In this document: in pieces, positions 24,383-34,142 of the stretch
How the letters are laid out: each line of letters opens with the position of its first letter
How positions within the stretch are numbered: the first letter of the stretch is position 1
NCBI GenBank assembly: GCA_030562195.1
Contig: CM060203.1
Location: 13,272,534 to 13,336,533 of the forward strand
Direction: 5' to 3'
DNA length: 64,000 bases
Source: Nipponacmea schrenckii
Lineage: Eukaryota; Mollusca; Gastropoda; Lottiidae
The notes under the pieces: generated by a model
Told to the model about the DNA's origin: nothing
The model's input: only the letters and a program-made list of their open reading frames with translations
The model's database searches: none
Made by a program: the position numbers and the translations under genes

Positions 24383-25360
24383 AATCATATCTGAATCTAA
24401 GCTAAGTAAAAGAACAAATAGTCTTTATTTTATAAATGAAGTTCTTTGTTGATATATGGACTGATTGAAATATAGATTAGATACTTTTTTCAGAATTAAT
24501 TGTGAGTACCTGGTACTTAAAATACTTATCTTAAATTTCCAACTGAAACAATGTAAAATTTAGAAGTAATTTTGCTGTTTATTTATTTTATAATAAGCTT
24601 GAGCCTGTCTATTTTAATGAGATTTATTTAATAATTTATTACCTTCTTACTACCTTCCCTTCTACCCTTTATCATTCATTGAAAGAAATAGATAATTTAT
24701 TCAGATGGTTATTTAGACAATGAGGAAGCTTGTAAAAGACTAGATCTAGTATTGTTGAATTTGATGACTATCAAGGTACTGATGTACTGCCAACTCCCTA
24801 GTCAGGCAGAGGAATTACAAAAGTGGTCCATAGGAATGTGTCACTTGATTGTTAATTGAGATATTTAGTGAAATAATTTTAGTACAATTCCATTAAAGAG
24901 TGGACCAAAAGAGTACAGGTATATCCGAACTAGAATAATTGTAAACAGTTTGTCCATTAAAGAAAAATTGAGTAGACCTTAGCAGCATGACAGAGCAGTC
25001 TTTTAGTAATGTGACTTTACCTAATTTTCGTTTGATAGAACTTTTCGTAAACTTTTCTAGGTAGAGTTGAATGGAGCCACCTTCTGAAAGATTTTAGCTT
25101 GTAGAATACTGTTTTTAGATAACAACTTTTCTAACAAACCTACGAACATTTTTTCCTTTCATTTGACAATTGACTTTTTCATGTCTACATTTCTTAAAAA
25201 ATCTAATAATTCTATTGTTTTCCTTCCTATTTCACCATCAATAAACCTTTTTGAATTAACTTCAGGACATAATATTGAAAAAGTTGGCATGTTCGAAGAT
25301 ATTAAAAATGTATACCAAACTTTTTGCAGAACTCTGAATTTATTGAATAAAATTTAGTAA

Positions 25361-25430
25361 TGATAATTATGTAAACACTTAGTATTGATAATTATGTAAA
25401 CACTTAGTATTGATAATTATGTAAACACTT
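25361..25430 (+). repeat. 25-bp tandem repeat, about 2.8 copies
   Basis: The unit begins TGATAATTATGTAAACACTT and ends AGTAT, without visible mismatches. It lies in or just after the TRAK 3' UTR. Confidence 0.9.
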
Positions 25431-26336
25431 AACTTATTAACTTATTAACAAATGTGATGAATTCTTAGATCTTATGTTTTTAAAGTGCTGATTTTTTTAT
25501 TGTTTTTAGTATGAATGGGAGTGTGGAGATGTATTTTTGGTACATTTTAATATTATAGTTTAAAACAAAAATGTATTTACCCTTATCTAACATTTTTCAA
25601 GATATTTTATTTTTTTATTTTTTGGCCTTTTTTGAAATTAAATTAAAATAAAGCAATAATTAATCTTCCTATTTCACAGGGTTTAAGATAAAGTCAACCC
25701 GTTTAAAACATCGGCATTTTTACAAAGTTTTTGTAAATTTTGTGAACTCTTGTAAATTGTTTCCCTGAAAATATTCCATTTAGTTTGTGCAATTTGTTTG
25801 TTAATATCCCCCCAATCTTTGTAGAATGTTAGACTAATGTTATATATTTTATATTGTGTGTTAGTAGTATGCTAGACAATACACTTGTTTTTACCTGCAG
25901 GACAAATATATCAAATAAAAAATTACAAAATAAACTGAAATCTTTTTTTCTTCAAAATCAGATGTTGAAAAAGGCTGGATGTTCATACTTATTTCAAAAA
26001 CCTATTTAACTGAGTTGTTTGAATAATCATAGCTAACTCCAGTTACTCCCCTCTTGCGATAGATTTATGTAGTATATCAACGATTTAAACCAAGTTATAG
26101 CACAGCTTAGTTAACTCGTTTATACAACGAAAGATCAAATGAAGTTTCTGATATTATGTTAGATGTTTATGTGTGTGTTTGAACCTTGTTGGGCTTAAAT
26201 TTTAACGAAGATGCTAATATTGGTCTTTTCATGTGTATGGTAAAAAGATCATTGTCTTATGGGCGTCTGAAATGAACCTCAATAATCACAGGAGTAATTT
26301 TTTAGATGAAAACTATCACCCTTTTCACCTTTTAAA

Positions 26337-26342
26337 TTTATT
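26337..26342 (-). terminator. Candidate poly(A) signal of the GH81 gene
   Basis: AATAAA on the minus strand, about 54 bases after the GH81 stop codon. The position is plausible for a short 3' UTR; no cleavage site can be assigned. Confidence 0.5.
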
Positions 26343-26395
26343 GCTTTTAAAAGATGTATTTTCAAAACCCATTATTTATCAATAAAAACAATTCA

Positions 26396-26831
26396 TTAAG
26401 TTGAGGCGAGTATAAACAACAAAGTACTAGCTGATCCAGTTCCTCCAACCAAATCTTGTGGTTTTTTGTCCCGTAAATACTCTACTGCCTTTTGTCTGTG
26501 GGTTGAATCCAGAGGAGCAACAGCTGCATAGCAGAATGCTTTCCATCCCTGGAATATTTACAAAGATAAACTATTATCCGTTGGTATTTAACCTAGATTT
26601 TGGTATTACAAGATAGTTGTATAAGTAATATGTCTGATAAGCAATGATACAACTTGTGTACTTGCAAACCATTGAGTCTTGTTTTAACTCAAATGATACC
26701 AGCAGTAATAAATCTGAAAATCTTACCACTGCAAGTTGCCTCATATCGGTAGGATCAGTTTGTTTATATTGAGGAGCTGTACTCGGATTGATCGCCCAAT
26801 CACATGTCTGTTTGATGCTCTTAGCCCATTC
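26396..26831 (-). CDS. GH81 exons 15-16: C-terminal end of barrel and stop
   Basis: Exon 26831-26727 encodes EWAKSIKQTCDWAINPSTAP and QYKQTDPTDMRQLAV. The last exon, 26548-26396, encodes GWKAFCYAAVAPLDSTHRQK and ends TGSASTLLFILAST, resembling the family C-terminus S-x-T-x-T-L-x-(W/F)-I-A. The TAA stop is at 26398-26396. Confidence 0.92.
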
Positions 26832-29800
26832 CTGGAAATTATTAAGTTGAAGCTGCTGAATTTTTCATTGGGCAAAACGTGGCTTATTTGAGTACATTAT
26901 GGTACATTATGGTACAACAGATCGTTAATAGAATACGAATTAGCCTGACCGATGACAACCAGCCTATACCTTACCCCAACCTACTTATACTCTCATCGGA
27001 TTTTTAAAATAATATAGAGGCAAACAGCATTGTTTAATTTTCTTTCTATAAGGCTGTAGGACCCTTGATCTATCAGGGTACATGGATCGCGTCCATTGAT
27101 TCGATCCAACTCTGACTCAAATTAAGCCAATTGTAAATATTTCACCAAAACACAGAGGAAAGGGTTTTAGAGGGACTTCAATACTCACTAACCACTTGCC
27201 CTGGTAAATTTCATTATCATGGATGGAATAGTTTTGTTAACCTTCTTACCTGATCGACCCAATATTTAGATACAGCGGTAATAGGTATGACTTGAATTCC
27301 AACCAAACAACCATGTCTCATAGGGAATTTATTGGGATCACAGGCCCAATCTAGAGTGTACACATACCAGGCATTCTCCGCGATCTGGCCCACCACACCA
27401 AATTGTTGGAGTATAGGAGGGAAATGCTGTCGATTATGTTGACGCACTTGCCAATACTCCCGAACAGACAGTATCTCTGTAGCCAGAAGGATCTGACCTG
27501 TATGCTTCATGTTATTGTCTCCAAAGGCGTCCCCTAAAGACGCCAGTCCATGGTAGCAGTTTATACTCTAGAATGAATATGAGCTGATTTGAGCGAAATG
27601 ATTATTTATCTAATATACTGTTGTCTGATAAACTTTAGATTAAGAATAAGTTTTGTCCCTTGTACTATGACTTGCATGATCATACTCGCGAAGTGCATTT
27701 CAGAGATCATTTACCATCAGATTTTGATCGTCAATCATAGGCAATCAACGGGTATGGCATTCATAGGTATTTTGTTTATTCCTTACCTCTGAGGCCGATT
27801 CCTCTTGTCTATCATTAGGGACAATTCCAGTTGCCCAGGAGAATCCCGTATAGATATCTTTATGTCGGGCAACCGGGAATCTCTTGTCTCTATTGGATGG
27901 GTTACCAACATCTCGAGCCAGAGCATATATCCTGGCTTTGTTTGCTGAAAAAATTAAAAATAAAAAGTGTAGAAGAAATAGGCTTCAAATACAGATGAGA
28001 TTTCTTTCAACCCTGTCTGCGATAACTGATCATGTCTTATAATACTAATTAGCGTCAAATGAATGTCAGTTGCAACTTTCTAAGACTGAAGGTGAAAGAT
28101 TACTTACAGCTTACGAAATTTCTATGAACTACATTTTCTAGCTTTACAAGTTCTTACGAAATAGACATTTCAGTTTATAGTAAACCCGTCCATAAGATTT
28201 AGAACTTCCAACTTACCCAGTCCCCAAGATTTGTAGTGTTTAACATAATAGCTGAGAGCATAAAGAAAATATCCCAGATGAAAATGATGATCGTTATAAT
28301 AGGGGAAACCATAGTCTGTACCATAACCTAGATCACCATCAGTCGCTCGAAGAAACAGTCCTCCCCATACATTATCATAGTGGAACTTCCACTTATTTTC
28401 TAGTGTATCTAAAATAAACATCCAATTTTATTCCATGAATGGTCGAAAGCCACCATATGCTGCTGTCTATCCAGGTAGATTCTAAGTTTTCAAAAAAAGA
28501 GTATCACCTGTTGTTGATGAAGATTGAGCAAAGGGTCGACTACTATATAAAATCCAAGTGAAGAATGGCATTAGATTATTCTGTAATGATGTCTACCTCC
28601 TGTTTATTAATTATTTGGTACTTCTACGTACCTTGATATATTTCCTCTGTGAATGTTTCAGATCTCTTGGGGTTTGTATATCGCTTACTTGAATTTATTT
28701 ACCCTTGTATATCTTGTATATCAATATTTCGCACATAAATGTAAGAATCCACGACTTACCATCAATTCTAAGCCATTTCTCCAAACATGACTTGAGAGAA
28801 GAATCCAGTTGATGGTGATGGTTGGTTCCAAACGCTCTAGAAATACTGGCCAAACGAGATACCAAACCTAGAGCTTTACCAACATTATAACTGTCAGAAT
28901 GGGGACATACAGCGTTCAAGTTTACATTGGCAGCATCCCTAGCAATAGCATCTTTTATATCCTGAAGAATACGTGTATGATTAGATTTTCAAGAGCTTTT
29001 CTCGTGTTGTATTTAACCAGCAAAAAAATATCTATTACACTCGATTACTCTTGATTCTCATCTGTACCGTTACCTAGATCCACAGATGCCCTCCCATTCT
29101 CCCCCAATAAGTTATTATAGTGGAAGTTACAGAAATAGACCTTATAAATAAACCAGAGAAGAAGTTATGTGTAGCAGTTTGATGTGATCCTACCTTTAAA
29201 TCATTTGAACTGTGTTTTATTTTATTTACAGCACCAGAGTCGGGTTCCATAGAAGCTGGTTGTAAATCAAGTTCCATAGACCAGTCGTTTCCTTCAAAAC
29301 CTTTAAACCCATACATAGTGGTCTTTAATTCTTTGGCATGATGTTTCTCTAACAGCAGCACCTAAAAACGAAGGCATTCCATTTACTGCAAACCGAGGGT
29401 TTCGGGTAGGTGAATAAAAAAACCCAAAAATATATGGAAGCTAAGAAGATTGACAAGAAACACCAAGGACATTAGAAAGCAAATCCCGATTGAAACTACG
29501 TTAGGCAAAACTTTCAATAAAAACATGCTGCTTGGAACTAAGCAACAAACACATCAGACTTACGTGGTGTGGCATTGCAACCATCAGTAGCTTCTTCGTT
29601 GCCTCTCGCCCTGAATTATCTTTAGCATTCCAGTCAAAACTCATATAACCTTTATTCCTCGATTCACTGACACAGAACGATACGTAGGGTTTGTATGAGT
29701 AGATCCCAGCATGGGCATCCAGGAAGTTAGAATGAGAGTTATCGCCTCTTGGACTAGCTCCTAAATATCCCAGTTGTACCAATCCACTGTAAGGTTTTCC

Positions 29801-32800
29801 GGAATGAGAAAAGGTGATGACGCCATTGGATTGATCCACAGATCCTTGGACACTTTCAGAGAAGTACAAGACGAACTTCCTTGTCTGATGAGGAAGGTCC
29901 GTACCCGGTTCGTTCAATTCCATTACAAATTTCTTACTAGCTGCCAGGTTGTGGACAATGTTCGGTTTATGTGTTGAACCAGAGTGTGGACTCTGTGTGT
30001 GCGTATTATGTGTGTTACCGGTCTTTCCACTGCTAACAGAAGCTCCACCACAATGAACTGTATAAGCATCCTCAAACCAACGAGCTCTGGGCAAAGTTGT
30101 GAAACCAATCACGTTAATTGCAACTCTAGAATGAATATAAATCCGAAATGAATGGAATCAATCCAGCTGTGAATATTCAAGTAACAATATTGATGATTTA
30201 TACATTCTAAAGATGAACAGAAGCACAGCATGATTCGTAATTGTTCTTTATAGCTCATGATAAATTTTAGATAATTCTTCGGTTGGGATATTGCCCAATA
30301 TCATTTTCACCAAATTCCTTACCTTACGACATCTGAACTAACTTTCGTTTTGATTGTTATTTCTGATCCATGTCGAGTACAGGCAGAACTAGTACATTGA
30401 TGCATAGATGGCATTCTTTTCCAGTTGCCGGTTGATTCTACTGCATACTGGATCTAGAAACAAATGTAAAAGTTGTGTTAAATGTGAAATTAATACAATA
30501 ATTGCTTGTAAAGTTACTCATCCAAATTCTCTAGTACTTGTCAGTGGCTTATTGTATTGTATTGTATTATGTTTCTTTTCTTGCACATTTTGTTTAATTT
30601 ATGTTCTATCTTGTTCAATGTAAACCATTAACTTGCTTGGAGATAGTGATCTATGTTATCGTAACTTGTACTTGATTTATTTGTATTCCAATAAAATATG
30701 TTTAAATTAATGTAAAAGTTTTACTCCAGAATAACATGTAAAACAATGAAACAATTGATAACCAGGGTTCAAGACCTGTAGCACACAAATTTGCACACTG
30801 TCATACGTCTCTCAAATGTGAGAATACAAATTTCGAAATAATGAAAACCTCAAATTTGTGTTCATGCCAAACACCACAGCTAGTGCTGACTTCTATTGTC
30901 GACAGAGGGTTACTAAAATCAATAGAGCATAAGACGACACTGTGCCTTTAAAGTGACCGATTCACTAATAAATTACAGAGTACCTTGTTGATTCCAGGTA
31001 TATTATTGCCGCCGACATCAACCCTGATTTCTAGATTTCTCTGATGATCACATTTAGCATTCATACTAATCTCCTCTGGACTACGTTTCTCTATATCTGA
31101 TCTCTTACCACTTCCTCCACACTCAGCTGTTTGTGGATGATCACCCCATGACCATGGTATTACATAATGGCCAATGTAGTTCAGAGCATACGCCATGGTA
31201 CCTACATGACGAAGAGAAGGAGATATTTTACAAAACAGAACCTCTAGTTCGACCCATTTTATGCATCTTTCTCCGTATTCATCTCTCGATATACAAGGTG
31301 TATAGTATACAGGATCTTTCATCATCTAATCTATAAGACAATTTGTAGGTCTTTTAACCTACATCACTGCCAATGGTTCGTCTCGCTGGGTTGATTAGGT
31401 ACAGACCCCTTTTTAAACATTCTTCGTTTTGCCTATGAACAATTGAAAAAGCAGTGCATGTGTATTATATTTACCTGAGGCATGTGGTATTGTGATAGAA
31501 ACAGTTTTACGATCGGATGAGAGACGACAATGATTAGAATCACAGGTTGTCATACCACGTTGTGCCCAGGTTGCTTTAGATCGGGCTGCCCACTGGAGCT
31601 TTGTAACATCCGCTATGGGTCTAGTGTTATGAAGGGTGATGTGAAGATTGCCACTATGACATTCCCCTGATAAAAACCCACTACCTCCGTCAGCCGCTGG
31701 AAATATTACAAAAAATACAATAAAATGTCACAGAGTACAAAATCAAAGGTTGTGCCTTTTCACTTAAAGTCAGAAGTATCAAAATTATTTTTGTTATGAT
31801 TTTTCACGTAAGGAGTAGTTTTGACAAGTCCTTTAAAACACCAAGAACCGCGCTGCTGCTGTTTCAATTTAAGTTGTTAAGTTACAGACATGGGTACTAT
31901 ATTTACCCAAAGTTGCGCAATAAGCAACCTTCGGAAAAAACAAACCTGAATACTCCGCGGGGCAATCAAAGTTGACCTTCTGTCCGTTGATGGAGCTTAA
32001 GCAGTATGGTTTCACTATTGGATTAGCGTTCTTGATGATGTGTGTTGGCAATGAAGCTCCTCTCACAACTGGTACCTTAATTAATTCAAAAGCAAAAAAG
32101 TAATATCTAAGTGATATTTGGTTTAACTTAAAGAAAAAGATATTAAGACCACAATGACGCATTTAGTTTCATCCAGACAACTAAATTGGTTTTTGGTGGT
32201 TATATTTTATTAAGCGCACCACAGTGCATTGGTAAAACAACTTCTTGTTCTCGTTGACCAAAATTTGTATTACCAGACTAAATCCACACACCCGTAACTC
32301 ATCCCTCGTTTAACCAAATAAGTGGTCCATATCAGCAGTCAATTTCAAGAATAATGTGATAATGAAGGGTACCTCCATTGTGCCTGTGCTACCATGATAC
32401 ATAAAATTTGCATACAGATCACCAAAATCTGTTAATGTCGGCTCGCCAGAACCAGCAATACCAATTCGAACACCAGATTTTCCTGAAATGAAATTTTTAA
32501 ATGCTATAAATTCTTTATTGTCAATAGAAGTATTGTTATGTGAAATACAATCATGTTAATTATATACATTATGTACAAGTATAACAATGCCAGTGTTCGC
32601 AGTCATTGTTTGATAGACACGAAGAACTAGTTCAATATTTCAAAGCTAGGTAGGCATTGAGGAAAGAAAGAAAATGTATGAAGCTTTCCAAAATTTTTAA
32701 CAATGATCACACTACATCAGTGCTTTTCAACCTATTTTGATGGTCACCTCACTTTCCAGACCTTGTCGGCGCTTCACTGATCGGGCCTGTTTATGTGTGG

Positions 32801-34142
32801 CCGCGGGGGGGGGGGGGGGTGTCAGGAACGAGTCTGATCAAAAGCTGCCGCAGCAGCTAGAGTTAACCCGTATAATGTTAAGCGTCTGCATGACCCCTAC
32901 ATATAGCTTATTTAATATTCGCGTTACCCTAGTACCATTCACATACAAAGGACATTCACCACCTGATCACCATTATCTACAGAAATAGCGAAATGGCTCC
33001 CGGTTGGGAAACACCGATCTACACCCATTAGCTCTGTTATATCCTTTATTAAATTATTCAACAGAAATTTGGTTAGAGTCAGTATGTTTCGAAATAAGTA
33101 GATTAATAAGACGACCAACCTGTAAAAACACCAAGAGGATTTCCATCCGGTCCGGCTACCATTTGTTTCATGTTGGTTCCCAATGAGTCTAATCTGTTCC
33201 ATGGTTCTCCCGCTTTCCATGCAGATTGTTGCTCCATAAAATCCGTTCGTTTGGGATCATTCCATCTGTCCATTGTATACGCATCATAGGTTATTCCATC
33301 TTTGTCCATATTAGCTGAAGCAGTTAAAGATTAGAATTAAAGATCAATTCGAATGTGAAGGGCAAAAATGCTCTTATCAAGAGCAGCATGAGCATGTCAA
33401 CTTTACCAATATCCGAATTCACAGGCCACGTATTGCTGCTACATCGTAATAAGAGACCAGCCTTCAAAGGAGTTTAAAGAGTTCAATGCTTCAATGGTCA
33501 ATTAATAAAATTCTTACCTTCAAATGGAAAGAGTCGCATTGGAACTGGATGCCCCTTTATCTGGTTGGTAACAAAATGGCCTGTAGGAAGTGTTCTGGAT
33601 TGACGGAGATTACCAACTCGCACTGGGTTAGCATGCCTGGATATCTCATTGTTAGCGCCGAATATAGAGACTGGATCTGTCGAGTCTAGAGGATGTTGAT
33701 CCAGGTGGACACAATCACTGAGATGAGGGAGTGCAGCTTCAACAATTACATTGTCTGAAGCATAAAATGATTTGTTGACAAATATTCTTCCGGTAGGATC
33801 TTAGGCATTTATCGCAATAAGAATCAAGGACCTGTTTCACAAAATTTTAACAAAGATACAATCAAGATTTAAAAAATACAGTAACCTGATTGGTTAGTAA
33901 ATACGCAATTTTAGTGATTGACTAATCTGACCATTGGAATACTAAAATCATCCAAAGTTAAGTTTTTGTGAAACTCCAGTGTTGCATAAATAGGTGAAGT
34001 TACTATAGTAATTGTCGTTTTTCTAGGATTGTAAACCTAGAGAGGTTGGTTTACAAAGAAAGACGTAATAGGTTGTAACGGAATATTACTTACAAATTAC
34101 TAAAAACAACACATGTTTAAAAATCATGGAGCTAGTTTTCAT
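26396..34142 (-). CDS. Secreted endo-beta-1,3-glucanase, glycoside hydrolase family 81
   Basis: Predicted to hydrolyse beta-1,3-glucan (laminarin, fungal or algal wall glucan) outside the cell. Sixteen coding exons, in order: 34142-34094, 33754-33518, 33314-33120, 32482-32373, 32075-31946, 31696-31475, 31201-30984, 30453-30323, 30125-29564, 29361-29194, 28961-28760, 28408-28217, 27944-27787, 27567-27250, 26831-26727, 26548-26396. All use GT-AG with matching phases and total 1050 codons (1049 residues). Order: signal peptide; beta-sandwich with LPTGHFVTNQIKG and VPVVRG (about 50-240); an inserted twin cysteine repeat (about 241-460); the rest of the beta-domain with AMPHH; then the barrel with DYGFPYYNDHHFHLGY (acid Asp773 by analogy, NDHHFH 780-785) and RHKDIYTGFSWATG followed by EESASE (Glu854, Glu858). 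Fungal, plant and bacterial GH81 proteins are typically about 650-900 residues; the excess here is the insertion. The many introns and the neighbouring animal gene argue against contamination. Confidence 0.93.
27250..28408 (-). CDS. GH81 exons 12-14: catalytic barrel core
   Basis: Exon 28408-28217 encodes GTDYGFPYYNDHHFHLGYFL, the family active-site motif, with the first Asp the presumed acid. Exon 27944-27787 encodes YALARDVGNPSNRDKRFPVA then RHKDIYTGFSWATG and QEESASE, carrying the two conserved Glu. Exon 27567-27250 follows with SINCYHGLASLGDAFGD and a long helical stretch with ILLATEILSVREYW. The Glu codon ending exon 13 joins exon 14 at a codon boundary (SE|SIN). All catalytic positions expected for GH81 are present, so the enzyme looks active. 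Confidence 0.95.
29564..31696 (-). CDS. GH81 exons 6-9: twin four-cysteine repeat inserted in the beta-domain, then return to GH81
   Basis: Exons 31696-31475, 31201-30984, 30453-30323 and 30125-29564. Residues about 248-345 and 360-460 are two tandem copies of one unit. Cys 253/292/297/342 in the first align with Cys 365/407/412/456 in the second (spacings 39-5-45 and 42-5-44). Shared features are NL.I after the first Cys, (L/I)Q(W/Y)A, a Trp then M(T/P), C-x4-C, a YALNYIG / VAINVIG strand and CGG at the end. A Ser/Thr/His-rich linker (NTHNTHTQSPHSGSTHK) then leads back to GH81 sequence: KFVLYFSESV, SGLVQLGYLG, HAGIYSYKPYVSFCV and LLMVAMPHH. I do not recognise the repeat; a carbohydrate-binding module is the obvious guess. 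A few of the most 5' residues of exon 6 may still belong to the GH81 domain. Confidence 0.85.
30535..30720. repeat. Probable retroelement tail in a GH81 intron
   Basis: Inside the intron between GH81 exons 7 and 8. It starts with a short (ATTGT)n run and ends with a poly(A)-signal-like AATAAAATATG. The shape resembles an old retroposed 3' end; the family is not identified. Confidence 0.3.
31946..33754 (-). CDS. GH81 exons 2-5: N-terminal beta-sandwich part
   Basis: Exons 33754-33518, 33314-33120, 32482-32373 and 32075-31946. They encode the mature N-terminus and a segment with RTLPTGHFVTNQIKGHPVPM, matching the GH81 N-terminal P-T-N-x-F-Y..N..G-type motif. Then comes a Trp-rich stretch (DRWNDPKRTDFMEQQSAW), SGVRIGIAGSGEPTLTDFGD, and VPVVRGASLPTHIIKNANPI, which corresponds to the family VRGM..VT.....P.I segment. 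The domain is interrupted by the cysteine repeats that follow. Confidence 0.85.
32718..33016. mobile_element. hAT-like non-autonomous element with a 15-base G run
   Basis: Starts CAGTGCTTTTCAACC and ends GGTTGGGAAACACCG, the imperfect inverted CAGTG..TTCAACC ends typical of hAT-superfamily MITEs. About 300 bp, no transposase, in the intron between GH81 exons 3 and 4. A run of 15 G lies at 32805-32819. I could not find a clean 8-bp target duplication. Confidence 0.55.
33834..33974. mobile_element. 141-bp palindromic MITE in GH81 intron 1
   Basis: The ends GTTTCACAAAATTTTAAC and GTTAAGTTTTTGTGAAAC are inverted repeats of 18 bases with two mismatches. There is no coding content. A similar internal core occurs near 2.3 kb, suggesting a family. 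Confidence 0.6.
34094..34142 (-). CDS. GH81 first coding exon: signal peptide
   Basis: The ATG at 34142 opens MKTSSMIFKHVLFLVI, a short basic start and a hydrophobic core. It ends in phase 1 at donor GTAAGT and joins the 33754 exon to give ...LVIYNVIVEA|ALPHLSD, with an AxA-like cleavage site near residue 23. This is the only upstream exon found that fits both the phase and the expected secretion signal. Confidence 0.75.

Larger units (their letters stand above)
23537..25930 (+). other. TRAK 3' untranslated region and downstream tail
   Basis: AT-rich sequence with no coding signal follows the TRAK stop. A candidate poly(A) signal AATAAA lies at 24377-24382 and a distal one at 25914-25919, about 400 bp before the end of the oppositely oriented GH81 transcript. 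A 25-bp tandem repeat sits inside it at 25361-25430. Which site is used cannot be told from sequence. Confidence 0.5.
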
